From Actinomycetales bacterium (GTDB lineage: Bacteria; Actinomycetota; Actinomycetes; Actinomycetales; Cellulomonadaceae): 64,000 nt of DNA. Positions 1-8,689 of the stretch are shown here, piece after piece. The notes beneath the pieces were generated by a model. The model saw only the letters and a list, made by a program, of their open reading frames with translations, ran no database searches and had not been told where the DNA came from. The stretch covers positions 1 to 64,000 of the forward strand of contig JAHLLI010000022.1 in the NCBI GenBank assembly GCA_020444245.1. Direction: 5' to 3'. Within the stretch, counting starts at the first letter, position 1. The number at the start of each line of letters is the position of its first letter. The position numbers and the translations under genes were made by a program.

Positions 1-30
1 CCTGACCAACCCGAAGGTCACGCCGAACCG

Positions 31-1182
31 CTACACCACTCCCCAGGACTTGACCACAGGGTGGGCAAGCCAGCTGATCGTCAGTGGGCGGAGAATCGTC
101 GTGCTTGGTGACGGAGGAGTGCGCCCGCGAAGAGGGGGCGGATGCTGGCTTGTTCGTCGGGGTCGGCCGGGTCGGTGGTGTCCCGCGTCAAGCAGATGGC
201 AGGTTCTCGGGTTCGGGAAGTTGGGGGTCGTCGGGTCGGCGAGGCCGAGGTGGACCTCGATCGGGCGGTTCCAGGACAGGTTCTCGTGGGGTCGGACGGT
301 GTTGTACTCGGTCCGGTAGGACTCGGCGTGAGCGACCAGGTCCAGGGCGTCGGGGATCTCCTCGAGGAACAGCCGTTCGTACTTCAGCGACCCGAACCCG
401 CGTTCGCGCGAGCCGTTCTGCCCGGGGGTCTTGACCCGGGTGCGCACGTGTCGCAGCTCGGGGTGGGCGGTGATGAACGCCTCGAACCTGAACGAGCGGA
501 ACGGCCCGCCGTTGTCGGTCACGATCGTCACGACCGGGATCACGTTGCCGTCGGCGTCGACGGCGGCGCGCTCGACCAGTGGGCGGCCGAACAGCTCGGT
601 GTGCTCGGCCAGGGCGAGCTCGACGGCCGCGATCGCGTCGTACTGGTTCGCAGTCGGTGAGACGTGGAACCGGTGCTCGTGCTTCGACCAGTAGTCCCGG
701 CACCCGGCCAGCCGCCAGGTCCCACCGGAGGTGGTCTCGAACTCGGAGAAGTCCAGCTGCCAGACCTGGTTCGGGCCGGTCGGCGCCGTCGCGAACGCCG
801 CGCGCCGGTTCGCGGCGAGCTCGCGGCGTTCACGTTGGTAGTTCGCTTCCAGGATCAGGCCCTCGTCGCTCAGCAGGCGCAGCACGGTGGCCTCGGAGAC
901 CCGGTGCCCGTCGTGGCGGACCATCGCCCAGACCTTGCGGTGACCCCACGCCGGATGCGCCAACGCGTGAGCGCGCACCGCCTCACGCACCCGGGTGCGC
1001 ACCGGGCGTGGCCACGGACCCTTGATCGGGCCACCGGTCCTGGCGCGGGCCTGGTGGCGGCGCCAGGTCCGTTCGGGCACGCCGATCAGCTCGCAGAACC
1101 TCGAGGTCGGCATGCCCGCATCGAGTCGGACTACCTCGAGGTCCGCGAAGGGCCCAGCCGGCCCTCGGCTGACTTCTTCCAC
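31..1182 (-). CDS. IS3-family transposase OrfB (integrase core)
   Basis: This is the DDE transposase half of the IS3 element, catalysing excision and integration. A helix-turn-helix/HTH_21-like region occupies about residues 20-110 and an rve integrase core follows. The catalytic acidic residues are visible as QLDFSE (D), VTDNGG (D) and SRERGFGSLK (E). It starts at a GTG 51 bp inside orfA and in the -1 frame relative to it, the usual IS3 arrangement for making a fused OrfAB by frameshifting. The reading frame does not stop inside the element: it runs through the left inverted repeat at PRTCHLLDAGHH and picks up roughly 50 residues of low-complexity flanking sequence, so the C-terminus is not native. 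Confidence 0.85.
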   Translation of the reverse strand: MEEVSRGPAGPFADLEVVRLDAGMPTSRFCELIGVPERTWRRHQARARTGGPIKGPWPRPVRTRVREAVRAHALAHPAWGHRKVWAMVRHDGHRVSEATVLRLLSDEGLILEANYQRERRELAANRRAAFATAPTGPNQVWQLDFSEFETTSGGTWRLAGCRDYWSKHEHRFHVSPTANQYDAIAAVELALAEHTELFGRPLVERAAVDADGNVIPVVTIVTDNGGPFRSFRFEAFITAHPELRHVRTRVKTPGQNGSRERGFGSLKYERLFLEEIPDALDLVAHAESYRTEYNTVRPHENLSWNRPIEVHLGLADPTTPNFPNPRTCHLLDAGHHRPGRPRRTSQHPPPLRGRTPPSPSTTILRPLTISWLAHPVVKSWGVV

Positions 1183-1518
1183 ACCCGCAGCTCGACCGCG
1201 GCCTCACCCAGCGCCTGGGTCAAGTCCGCGACCTCGGCCTCCAGCTGCGCCTCGCGGGTCGAGGGGCCGGCCTTGCCGGCGACCAGGCCCGCGCGGCCGG
1301 CCTCCAGGAACTGCCGCTTCCAGTTCCCGACCGACTGCTCCGAGACCTTCGCTCGACGGGCGGCCTCCGCGACGCTGACCTCACCGGCCAAGATCGACAA
1401 CACGATCCGGACCTTCTCCTCGACCGGGAACACCGGCGGCCTGGACATCGTCATCAGGCTCCTTCATCAGGTCACCACCCGCAAGCAGCAGGTCCTGCCA
1501 GGATCTTGACGCGGGACA
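179..1518 (-). mobile_element. IS3-family insertion sequence, complete
   Basis: The two ends share a 28-bp imperfect inverted repeat (179-206 against 1518-1491, about 22 matches). The outer 14 bases TGTCCCGCGTCAAG match perfectly. Between them lie two overlapping minus-strand genes in the OrfA/OrfB order of IS3 elements, giving about 1340 bp, a usual IS3 length. I see no target-site duplication: flanks GGTGG and CGCCA differ. On the right the element abuts the remnant of another IS3 orfA, so it may have landed in older IS debris. Confidence 0.85.
1131..1454 (-). CDS. IS3-family transposase OrfA (HTH)
   Basis: This 107-residue protein has the IS3 OrfA layout. An N-terminal helix-turn-helix (EVSVAEAARRAKVSEQSVGNW, about residues 25-48) recognises the inverted repeats. 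A leucine-zipper-like heptad region, REAQLEAEVADLTQALGEA, follows and serves multimerisation. A good ribosome binding site GAAGGAG lies 6 bases upstream of the ATG. Its 3' end overlaps the transposase reading frame by 52 bp, consistent with a programmed -1 frameshift or translational coupling. A slippery site is not obvious; the A-rich GGAAGAAG in the overlap is the best candidate. Confidence 0.85.
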   Translation of the reverse strand: MTMSRPPVFPVEEKVRIVLSILAGEVSVAEAARRAKVSEQSVGNWKRQFLEAGRAGLVAGKAGPSTREAQLEAEVADLTQALGEAAVELRVWKKSAEGRLGPSRTSR

Positions 1519-1519
1519 C

Positions 1520-1711
1520 GCCAGCGTGGGTGGGGCGCACCACTCAGACGTTGCGCGGTTGGGTGACGCGGGCCGAGATCGAACTCGGCGAGAGGGCGGG
1601 GACTCGACCAGTGATGTGCAGCGGATCGCGGACCTGGAGCGGGAGAACCGTGAGCTGCGCCGGCCGATCTTGAAGTCGGCATCAGCCTTCTTCGCGTCAG
1701 TACCAGACTGA
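1520..1711 (+). pseudogene. Frameshifted remnant of a second IS3 orfA
   Basis: In one frame bases 1550-1618 read TLRGWVTRAEIELGERAGT, and in another frame bases 1617-1711 read VQRIADLERENRELRR followed by ILKSASAFFAS. Together these are the conserved C-terminal half of a common actinobacterial IS3 OrfA (usually ...RELRRANEILKSASAFFA...). The frame changes near 1606-1620, and the usual AN-E between RR and ILK is missing, so there is a frameshift plus a small deletion. No orfB follows. It is a decayed copy of a different IS3 type from the intact element beside it. Confidence 0.7.
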
Positions 1712-1840
1712 TCGGGGTTCGGCGGCGCTGCGCAGGCTCGCCAGTAGGAGCGCTGGCTGGTGCGACCTGCAGCTTCCGCGGCCCTCGGGCCGTTGGTCCC
1801 ATCCCCGCGACGGGTATCGGCGGCGTGACCAAACCGTTAT

Positions 1841-1890
1841 GGGCGAACGTTCGCCTTGCGCCTTGACTCGACGTTGGGCGAACGTTCACA
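1841..1890 (+). promoter_or_regulatory. Two LacI-type operators and promoter of the sugar operon
   Basis: Two copies of GGGCGAACGTTC occur at 1841-1852 and 1876-1887. The first sits in a perfect palindrome, GGCGAACGTTCGCC (1842-1855). The centres of the AACGTT cores are 35 bp apart. LacI-family regulators of sugar operons bind palindromes of this kind with a central CG. A possible -35 TTGACT lies at 1863-1868, so the second site would cover the -35/-10 spacer and block RNA polymerase. The binding-protein gene starts 108 bp downstream. No LacI-family gene is in the window. Confidence 0.65.
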
Positions 1891-1997
1891 CTCGTTCCGG
1901 TCGGGCGCTCCTCGGGGGCGGCGCGCGACATCCGGGCCAGCAGCTGGTGGGCCCGGACGGAGGCACACGAACGCACACCGATCGAAGGAGATTGCTG

Positions 1998-3152
1998 ATG
2001 TTGCGCAGGTTGCGTTGGATTGCCCCCCTGGGCGCTCTCGCCCTGGGTCTGGCCGCGTGCTCCTCAGGGACCACCGAGGCCGGGGACGAAGACCCCCAGG
2101 TCTCGACCCAGGCGGACGAGGCGCTCGCCGAGCTGGCGGGTCAGGTGCTGGCCAAGGGCCCCCGAGGTGAGGACCCGGAGCCCGCCTCGGTCGCCGACCT
2201 CACCGACGACGAGGTCGCCCAGGTCAAGGAGATGGGCGCGACGGCCGCGATCGTCATGCACTACGGCGGCAACGACTGGGCGAACGCGCAGATCGCCGGC
2301 CTCACCCAGCGGTTCGGCGAGCTGGGCATCGAGATCGTCGCCACGACGGACGCCGACTTCGACCCCGGTCAGCAGGTCTCCGACATCGAGACCGTCATGG
2401 CCAAGAAGCCCGACATCATCGTGTCGATCCCGACCGACCCGGTCGCGACGTCGGCCGCGTACCAGGCCGCCGCCGACGCCGGCGTGAAGCTCGTGTTCAT
2501 GGACAACGTGCCCGACGGGCTCGAGGCCGGCACCGACTACGTGTCCGTGGTGTCCGCGGACAACTTCGGCAACGGCGTGGTCTCGGCACACCTCCTGGCC
2601 AAGGCGCTGGGCGGCGCCGGCAAGATCGGCGTGATCTACCACGAGGCCGACTTCTTCGTGACCCAGCAGCGCTTCCAGGGCTTCAAGGACACCATCGAGT
2701 CCGAGTACCCGGACATCGAGATCGTCGACGAGCGCGGCATCGCGGGCCCGGACTTCGCCGGCGACGCGCAGTCCGTCACGGACGCCTGGCTCACCCAGTA
2801 CGCGGACTTGGACGGCATCTGGGCCGTCTGGGACGTGCCCGCTGAGGGCGTCATGGCCGCGGCCCGGTCGGCGGGCCGGAGCGACCTGAAGATCGCGACG
2901 GAGGACCTCGGCACCAACGTGGCGATCGCGCTGGCGGCCAAGGACATGGTGGTCGGGCTCGGCGCCCAGGTGCCGTTCGACCAGGGCGTCACCGAGGCGA
3001 ACCTCGCCGCGGGGGCGCTGCTCGGCAAGACCGCGCCGCCCTACGTCGCCCTGTCCGCCCTGCCCGTGACCCACGACAACGTCCTGGACGCGTGGCAGCA
3101 GGTGTACCACGCGGACCCGCCGTCCGAGGTCACCGACTCGTTCGTCGACTGA
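1998..3152 (+). CDS. Sugar ABC transporter substrate-binding lipoprotein
   Basis: This is a periplasmic-binding-protein type 1 (RbsB-like) solute receptor, anchored outside the membrane and delivering a sugar to the permease encoded downstream. Residues 1-21 are a lipoprotein signal peptide with lipobox LAAC, C21 being the lipidated residue. The two-lobed body contains the family features TDADFDPGQQVSDIETVMAKK and GIWAVWD..AEGVMAA. I chose ATG 1998 because GAAGGAG lies 7 bases upstream and the signal peptide then starts properly; the longer frame from 1839 would add 53 residues with no function. It is first in the operon, with a hairpin between it and the ATPase gene. Substrate is not readable; the linked glycosidase suggests a galactoside or similar glycoside. 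Confidence 0.85.
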   Translation: MLRRLRWIAPLGALALGLAACSSGTTEAGDEDPQVSTQADEALAELAGQVLAKGPRGEDPEPASVADLTDDEVAQVKEMGATAAIVMHYGGNDWANAQIAGLTQRFGELGIEIVATTDADFDPGQQVSDIETVMAKKPDIIVSIPTDPVATSAAYQAAADAGVKLVFMDNVPDGLEAGTDYVSVVSADNFGNGVVSAHLLAKALGGAGKIGVIYHEADFFVTQQRFQGFKDTIESEYPDIEIVDERGIAGPDFAGDAQSVTDAWLTQYADLDGIWAVWDVPAEGVMAAARSAGRSDLKIATEDLGTNVAIALAAKDMVVGLGAQVPFDQGVTEANLAAGALLGKTAPPYVALSALPVTHDNVLDAWQQVYHADPPSEVTDSFVD

Positions 3153-3160
3153 TCCCGACC

Positions 3161-3201
3161 CCTGCCCGACCGGTCGCCCCCTGCGCGGCCGGTCGGGCAG
3201 G
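3161..3201 (+). terminator. Hairpin between binding-protein and ATPase genes
   Basis: A perfect 13-bp stem (3161-3173 with 3189-3201, CCTGCCCGACCGG and its complement) closes a 15-base loop. No U-run follows, so it is more likely a partial terminator or 3' stabiliser. That would make more binding protein than ATPase/permease, a common arrangement in sugar ABC operons. Confidence 0.55.
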
Positions 3202-3281
3202 CCGGGAGCCGCCGGCCCGTCGACGGGCGACGCGGCCCCCTGCGCACGACGCCTGTGCCCCACCCACCAGGAGGTACCCCC

Positions 3282-4784
3282 ATGCCTGCGCCCACCGCGG
3301 TCCGGATGACCGGGATCTGCAAGGCGTTCGACGGTGTCACGGTGCTCGACGACGTCGACTTCGAGGTCGAGGCCGCCGAGGTGCACGCCCTCGCGGGCGG
3401 GAACGGCGCAGGCAAGTCGACCCTGATGAAGATCCTCCAGGGCGTCTACCAGCGTGACGCGGGCCGCGTGGAGCTGTTCGGCGAACCGATGAGCGCGACC
3501 ACGATCCAGGCGGCGCGGGCGGCCGGGATCGGCATGGTGTTCCAGGAGTTCTCGCTGATCTCGACCCTCACGGTCGCGCAGAACATCTTCCTCGACGACG
3601 AGCCGACCCGAGCAGGCCTGATCGACGACGCCACGATGCGCACCCGGTCGGCCGAGCTGCTGGCCCGCATCGGCGTCGAGATCGACCCGGCGGCGGAGGT
3701 CGGGGACCTGTCCACCGCGCAGTGGCAGCTGACCGAGATCGCCAAGGCGCTGCGGCAGGACGCGCGCGTCCTGATCATGGACGAACCCACGGCCTCCCTG
3801 GCCAAGCACGAGGTCGACGCGTTGTTCGAGCTCATCGCGCGGCTCAAGGCCCAGGGCATCGCGGTCATCTACATCTCGCACCGGATGGACGAGATCTACC
3901 GGATCGCCGACCGCATCACGATCCTGCGCAACGGGCGCCACCTGCTCACCGCGCGGCTCGACGAGGTGACGCCGCAGGAGATCGTCGCCGGGATCGCCGG
4001 CAAGGAGCTGGTCGAGGCCGGCGTGCGCGGGCCGCGGGCCGAGGTCGCCGAGGGGCCGCCGCTCCTGGAGGTCCAGGACGTGCGGGCTCCGGGGGTCGAC
4101 GGCGCCACGTTCGAGGTCCGCGCCGGAGAGGTGGTCGGGATCGCCGGGCTCATGGGCGCCGGGCGCACCGAGCTCGCCCGGGCGCTGTTCGGGGTGACCC
4201 GGATCACCGGCGGAGGCCTGCGGATGCACGGCGCACCGGTGAGCCTCGACTCGCCGGCCGACGCGATCGCGGCGGGGATCGCCCTGATCCCCGAGGACCG
4301 GCGGCTCCAGGGCCTCGTCCTGGACCACTCGGTCCGCGAGAACCTCACGCTCCCGGTGCTCGACGGGATGCGTCGGTGGGGCCTGCTGGTCGCGGACCGC
4401 ATCCGCGCGACGTCCGACCAGCTGATCGAGCGCTTCCACATCGCGGTCGCCCGACCCGACGCGCCTGCGCGCCTCCTGTCGGGTGGCAACCAGCAGAAGA
4501 TCGTCATCGCCAAGTGGCTGGGGACCGACCCCGAGGTCCTGGTGATGGACGAGCCCACGGCCGGCGTCGACGTCGGCACCAAGTCGGAGATCGTCCGCAT
4601 CGTGCGCGAGCTCGCGCGGACCGGGAAGGGGATCGTCGTGATCTCGTCGGAGTACCCGGAGCTGATCGCCATGTGCGACCGGTTCCTGATCATGCGCGCG
4701 GGTCGGATCGTCGACAGTGTCGACGCCGACAGCATCCGGACCGAGGTGGACCTCGAGCTGGCCGTGCAGGGGCTGGCGGCATGA
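3282..4784 (+). CDS. Sugar ABC transporter ATP-binding protein (RbsA/MglA type)
   Basis: This 500-residue protein carries two fused ABC ATPase domains and powers sugar import. The first domain has Walker A GGNGAGKST near residue 42 and Walker B VLIMDEPTASL near 163; its signature is the degenerate LSTAQWQL. The second has the Lys-less P-loop GLMGAGRTEL near 285, signature LSGGNQQK near 398 and VLVMDEPTAGVDVG near 420. A second P-loop with Arg in place of Lys is normal for the RbsA/MglA/AraG family. I chose ATG 3282 because CAGGAGGT precedes it by 7 bases; the in-frame GTG at 3255 lacks a site. The stop overlaps the permease start (ATGA), so the two are translationally coupled. Confidence 0.9.
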   Translation: MPAPTAVRMTGICKAFDGVTVLDDVDFEVEAAEVHALAGGNGAGKSTLMKILQGVYQRDAGRVELFGEPMSATTIQAARAAGIGMVFQEFSLISTLTVAQNIFLDDEPTRAGLIDDATMRTRSAELLARIGVEIDPAAEVGDLSTAQWQLTEIAKALRQDARVLIMDEPTASLAKHEVDALFELIARLKAQGIAVIYISHRMDEIYRIADRITILRNGRHLLTARLDEVTPQEIVAGIAGKELVEAGVRGPRAEVAEGPPLLEVQDVRAPGVDGATFEVRAGEVVGIAGLMGAGRTELARALFGVTRITGGGLRMHGAPVSLDSPADAIAAGIALIPEDRRLQGLVLDHSVRENLTLPVLDGMRRWGLLVADRIRATSDQLIERFHIAVARPDAPARLLSGGNQQKIVIAKWLGTDPEVLVMDEPTAGVDVGTKSEIVRIVRELARTGKGIVVISSEYPELIAMCDRFLIMRAGRIVDSVDADSIRTEVDLELAVQGLAA

Positions 4785-5764
4785 GCGACGGCGCTCCCAC
4801 CACGGTCGCTGCGGCCCCCGGCGGCGCGGTGCGCGGGCTGCTGAGCAGGCTCGACTGGCGCCGGGACATCATCTACGTCGGCTTCGTCGTGGTGTTCCTG
4901 GTGTTCGCGGTGCTGCTCGGCGACCAGGGGTTCCTCAGCACGACGAACCTGCTGAACATCCTGCGCCAGTCCGCGATCGTCACGATCATGGCGGTCGGGA
5001 TGACGTTCGTCATCGGGTGCGCCGAGATCGACCTCTCGGTCGGCTCGATCGCCGGCCTCACGTCGATCACGACGGCGATGGCCATCGCGTCGTTCGGGCT
5101 GGTCCCGGGCGTCGTCGCCGGGCTGGCCGTCGGGGCCCTCGTGGGCGCGGTCAACGGGGCCCTCGTGGCGTTCGTCCGCATCCCGTCGTTCCTGGTCACC
5201 CTGGCCATGCTCGGCATCGCGGCAGGCGTGGCGCAGTGGGTGACCGACTCGGCTCCCCAGCCGATCCTGAACAGCACCTTCAACACGGTCTTCGGGTCCG
5301 GCTCGATCGGGCCGATCCCGGGCCTGGTGCTCTGGAGCGGGTTCGCGGTCGCCATCGGCGCCGTCGTGCTGCGCAAGGCCAGGTTCGGCCGCCAGGTGCT
5401 GGCGACCGGGGCCAACCGCACCGCCGCGGAGTACTCCGGCATCAACACCAGGGCCATCAAGTTCAAGGTGATGATGCTGTCCGCGATGGCGGCGTCGCTC
5501 GCCGGGATGCTCTACGCCGGCCGCCTGCACTCCGGCCGCTTCCAGTGGGGCACCGGCGACGAGCTGAACGCCATCGCCGCGGTGATCCTCGGCGGCACCG
5601 CCCTCGCCGGCGGGCGCGGCTCGGTGGTCGGAACCCTCTTCGGTGCCCTGCTCATGGGCCTCATCAACAACGGACTGATCCTCGCCGGGCTCGACTCGAG
5701 CCAGCAGCAGGTCATCAGGGGCGTGATCATCGTGCTCGCGGTGGCACTCGCCCGGAACAAGTAG
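4781..5764 (+). CDS. Sugar ABC transporter permease (RbsC type)
   Basis: This 327-residue integral membrane protein of the BPD_transp_2 family forms the translocation channel with the ATPase encoded just upstream. About eight to ten hydrophobic segments are visible, the first at residues 28-48. Family marks are AVGMTFVIGCAEIDLSVGSI (TM2-3 region), LVTLAMLGIAAG, and the cytoplasmic loop GANRTAAEYSGIN near residue 210 that contacts the ATPase. The ATG overlaps the ATPase stop as ATGA. Only one permease gene is present, so the channel is presumably a homodimer as in ribose transporters. Confidence 0.9.
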   Translation: MSDGAPTTVAAAPGGAVRGLLSRLDWRRDIIYVGFVVVFLVFAVLLGDQGFLSTTNLLNILRQSAIVTIMAVGMTFVIGCAEIDLSVGSIAGLTSITTAMAIASFGLVPGVVAGLAVGALVGAVNGALVAFVRIPSFLVTLAMLGIAAGVAQWVTDSAPQPILNSTFNTVFGSGSIGPIPGLVLWSGFAVAIGAVVLRKARFGRQVLATGANRTAAEYSGINTRAIKFKVMMLSAMAASLAGMLYAGRLHSGRFQWGTGDELNAIAAVILGGTALAGGRGSVVGTLFGALLMGLINNGLILAGLDSSQQQVIRGVIIVLAVALARNK

Positions 5765-5793
5765 CACCTCACCCAGAAAGGAAGGGAGCAGTC

Positions 5794-7893
5794 GTGCCAC
5801 ACCACTCCGGCACCCACCGCCCCGTGACGATCCGCAACACGGCGCTCGCGCTCGACGGCGAGGAGACCAGCCTGTACGGCGGCGCCGTGCACTACTGGCG
5901 CCTGGCCCGCGACGCGTGGGAGCCCATCCTCGACTCGGTCAAGCGCATGGGCTTCACGATGATCTCGATCTACATCCCGTGGGAGGCCCACGAGATCGAG
6001 CGCGGCCGGTTCGACTTCGGCCAGATCAACCCGTCCAACGACATCGACGCCTTCCTCACGCTGTGCGAGGACAAGGGCTTCAAGATCATCGTTCGGCCCG
6101 GGCCGCAGATCAACTCCGAGCTGACCTGGTTCGGCTACCCCAAGCGCCTGCTCGCCGACGAGCGGATGCACGCGCTGAGCGGCGCCGGCTCGAAGGTGAT
6201 CCTCACCCAGGTGCCCAAGCCGATCCCGGCGCTCAACTACGCGTCCGACGCGTTCTACGACGAGACCGCGCTCTGGTACGACGCGATCTGCTCGATCCTG
6301 GCCAAGCACGCCTACCCGCACGGCGGCATCGTCGCGGCGCAGGTCGACAACGAGATGGCGTACTTCTTCGGGGTCAACGCCTACATCGCCGACTACTCGC
6401 CGGAGTCCGTGGCCGCCTACCGGCGGTTCGTGCTCGGCAAGTACGGCTCGGTCGAGGCGGTCGGGGACGCCTACGCGCGCACGATCGGCGACATCGCGGA
6501 GCTGGAGCCGCCGCGGCGGTTCGAGGCGACCGACAAGACCGACATCCCCTGGTACGCCGACTGGGCCGAGTACCGCGAGATGTACCTCGTGGACGCGATG
6601 GACCGGCTGGGCGGCATGATGCGCCAGCGCGGGCTGGGCGGCATCGCCCTGTTCCACAACTACCCGCACCCGCTCGGTCCGGGCGGCGCCGCGTCCGGCT
6701 TCACCACGCCGTTCTCGATCCCGCGGCTCGAGGAGAAGCTCGACTTCGTCGGCTTCGACATCTACTCCCGCAAGGAGCTGTTCAGCCACATCAAGACGGT
6801 GGCGTCCTACGTGGTGGGCACCAGCCGGTTCCCGTACATCCCGGAGTTCATCGCCGGGGTGTGGCCCTGGTACCTCAACCCCGGCGACTGGCACGACGAG
6901 GAGTTCGTCACCAAGGCCGCGCTGATGCAGGGCATCAAGGGCTTCAGCCGCTACATGCTCGTCGAGCGCGACCGCTGGCTCGACTCGCCGATCCGCCGGG
7001 ACGGCCGCGAGCGGCCGGAGAAGGTCGCGATGTTCGGCAACGTGAACGCGATGCTCGAGCGCGGCGAGCTGCACCGGTTCCGCCGGGACGCGGACGTGCT
7101 CCTGCTCGCGAACCGCGAGTACGACCGTCTCGAGGCCGCCAGCGTGCTCGTCTCCTTCCCCGGTGACTTCCTGGAGACCCCGAGCGGCTTCTCGGAGTAC
7201 GCCGGGCCGGTGACGACGAGTGAGGCGGCGCTGGGCTTCGACGAGCCGGTGCAGCTGGCCAAGGGCACCTGGTTCGGCGCGTTCACCGACGCGCTCGCGG
7301 CGACCGGTGGCAGCACCGTGCTGTCCGACACCGACCTGGCTGCGCAGGCGTGGTCGGGCCGCAAGGTCGTCGTGCTCACCACGCTCGACTACCTCGACGA
7401 GGGCGTGCAGCGCAGCCTCGTGGAGTTCGCGCGAGCCGGCGGGGCCGTGCTGATCGGGCCGAAGGTTCCCGGCCTGGACAGCCTGATGCGGCCGTGCTCC
7501 GTGCTGGCCGACGCCGTGGGCGCGGCTGCCGACGAGGGCGGCGTGCGCGTCGCGAGCGTCGGCGAGGGCTCGATCACCGTGGTCAGCGACCTGGCGGCCG
7601 TCCCGCGCGTGGTGGCCGAGGTCACCGCCGGCGCCGGCGTGCACCAGGTCGCGACCAACGACCCCGCGCTGGACGTCACCGTGCACTCCGACGCCCAGGA
7701 CCCGACCGTCAAGGTCGCGTTCGTCGCCAACCCCACGGACCACGCCATCGACGCCGAGGTCACGCCCGGCTTCGGGCTCGGCGCCGTGCGGGAGCTGTGG
7801 GACGAGCGCGACGTCGCCACGGACGGGGCCGTGATCGCCGAGCCGATGGCGCCCTACTCCATCCACGTCTACCGGTGCACCGTCACCGCCTGA
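5794..7893 (+). CDS. Beta-galactosidase-like glycoside hydrolase (GH35/GH42-type clan A)
   Basis: A probable cytoplasmic exo-glycosidase of 699 residues with no signal peptide, so it should act on sugar imported by the preceding transporter. Residues about 20-390 form a TIM barrel with GH35-like features: GGAVHYWRL, then WEPILDSVKRMGF and IYIPWEAHEIERGRFDF. The likely acid/base is E in AAQVDNEMAYF (about residue 185) and the likely nucleophile is E in PYIPEFIAG (about 351), both at the ends of barrel strands as expected for clan GH-A. The C-terminal half resembles a glutaminase-like/beta-sandwich region. The GTG start is preceded by GGAAGGGAG, and the gene is 29 bp after the permease. GH35 versus GH42 or a related family cannot be settled by eye. 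Confidence 0.75.
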   Translation: MPHHSGTHRPVTIRNTALALDGEETSLYGGAVHYWRLARDAWEPILDSVKRMGFTMISIYIPWEAHEIERGRFDFGQINPSNDIDAFLTLCEDKGFKIIVRPGPQINSELTWFGYPKRLLADERMHALSGAGSKVILTQVPKPIPALNYASDAFYDETALWYDAICSILAKHAYPHGGIVAAQVDNEMAYFFGVNAYIADYSPESVAAYRRFVLGKYGSVEAVGDAYARTIGDIAELEPPRRFEATDKTDIPWYADWAEYREMYLVDAMDRLGGMMRQRGLGGIALFHNYPHPLGPGGAASGFTTPFSIPRLEEKLDFVGFDIYSRKELFSHIKTVASYVVGTSRFPYIPEFIAGVWPWYLNPGDWHDEEFVTKAALMQGIKGFSRYMLVERDRWLDSPIRRDGRERPEKVAMFGNVNAMLERGELHRFRRDADVLLLANREYDRLEAASVLVSFPGDFLETPSGFSEYAGPVTTSEAALGFDEPVQLAKGTWFGAFTDALAATGGSTVLSDTDLAAQAWSGRKVVVLTTLDYLDEGVQRSLVEFARAGGAVLIGPKVPGLDSLMRPCSVLADAVGAAADEGGVRVASVGEGSITVVSDLAAVPRVVAEVTAGAGVHQVATNDPALDVTVHSDAQDPTVKVAFVANPTDHAIDAEVTPGFGLGAVRELWDERDVATDGAVIAEPMAPYSIHVYRCTVTA

Positions 7894-7906
7894 GAGGAGA
7901 ACAACG

Positions 7907-8689
7907 ATGCTGCACCAAGACGTCCTCATGGCAGACATCGACGTCGACCAGTGGCGCAACGCGCAGGCGCTGCTGCTGAGGTCGGCGAAGGCGGCCCGCC
8001 GCCTCGTGGTGATCCACGAGCGCGGGACCGTGGTGAAGTTCCGGCACACCGCCGGCGTCGAGTGCACCGGACAGGTCGCCACGGTCGACGACCCGCACGC
8101 GCTGGCCCGCGCGCTGTACGAGGCCAACGCGGGGCTCGTGGACTTCGTCGCGGTGATGGAGCGCTCGGCGGTCGACGCCTACTTCGCGACCGTCCAGGAC
8201 TCGTGGCGGATCGACGACGACCTCGACGTGTTCGTCCAGCGCACCTACGCGCTGATCGACGAGTACCCGGACGGGATCGTCACCTACCCGGGCCCCGCCC
8301 GGGAGGTGCTGGGGCTGCAGTGGAAGGTCGGTGCCTCGCTCGCCGAGGTCAACGCCGCCGCGGCGGCCCTGGTCCCCGCCGGCAGCACCGTGGTGCTCGG
8401 GGTCCACGACGGCGGCGCCCTGTGGGCCTCCCTCGTGCTCGACTTCGACGCCGAGCGGAAGGTCACCTCGATCACCACCGCCGACCCGTCGAGGGTCGAC
8501 CTCGCGGGGTCCCGCGAGGAGGTCCTCGACCGGCTCACGGCGTGGCAGGACGGCGCCGGCAAGGCCGTCTCGCTCGGACTGGTCCTCGACCGCGACGCCG
8601 CCGAGGAGTTCCTCGAGGCTCCCGCCGCCTCGAAGGGTGGTGTTCTCGCGGGGCTCGCTGCGGCGGGACGCGCGACCTATCGGGCCTGA
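7907..8689 (+). CDS. Unrecognised protein co-transcribed with the sugar operon
   Basis: I do not recognise this 260-residue soluble protein. It begins 13 bp after the glycosidase stop with a strong AGAGGAGAA site, so it is the last gene of the operon. An acidic alpha/beta N-terminal half (LVVIHERGTVVKFRHTAGVEC, then DDPHALARALYEANAGLVDFV) is followed by STVVLGVHDGGALWASLVLDFD. The second half looks like a roadblock or small-molecule-sensing fold, but that is only an impression. No signal peptide or membrane segment is present. Context suggests an accessory role in use of the imported sugar. Confidence 0.65.
   Translation: MLHQDVLMADIDVDQWRNAQALLLRSAKAARRLVVIHERGTVVKFRHTAGVECTGQVATVDDPHALARALYEANAGLVDFVAVMERSAVDAYFATVQDSWRIDDDLDVFVQRTYALIDEYPDGIVTYPGPAREVLGLQWKVGASLAEVNAAAAALVPAGSTVVLGVHDGGALWASLVLDFDAERKVTSITTADPSRVDLAGSREEVLDRLTAWQDGAGKAVSLGLVLDRDAAEEFLEAPAASKGGVLAGLAAAGRATYRA

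Noticed and set aside
174-1524. Target-site duplication of the IS3 element
   Set aside because: The 3-5 bases outside the two ends differ, so none is claimed; insertion next to older IS debris or later rearrangement may explain it.
2064-4439. A 791-codon minus-strand open frame over the ABC genes
   Set aside because: The plus-strand ABC genes carry all motifs; the antisense frame has none.
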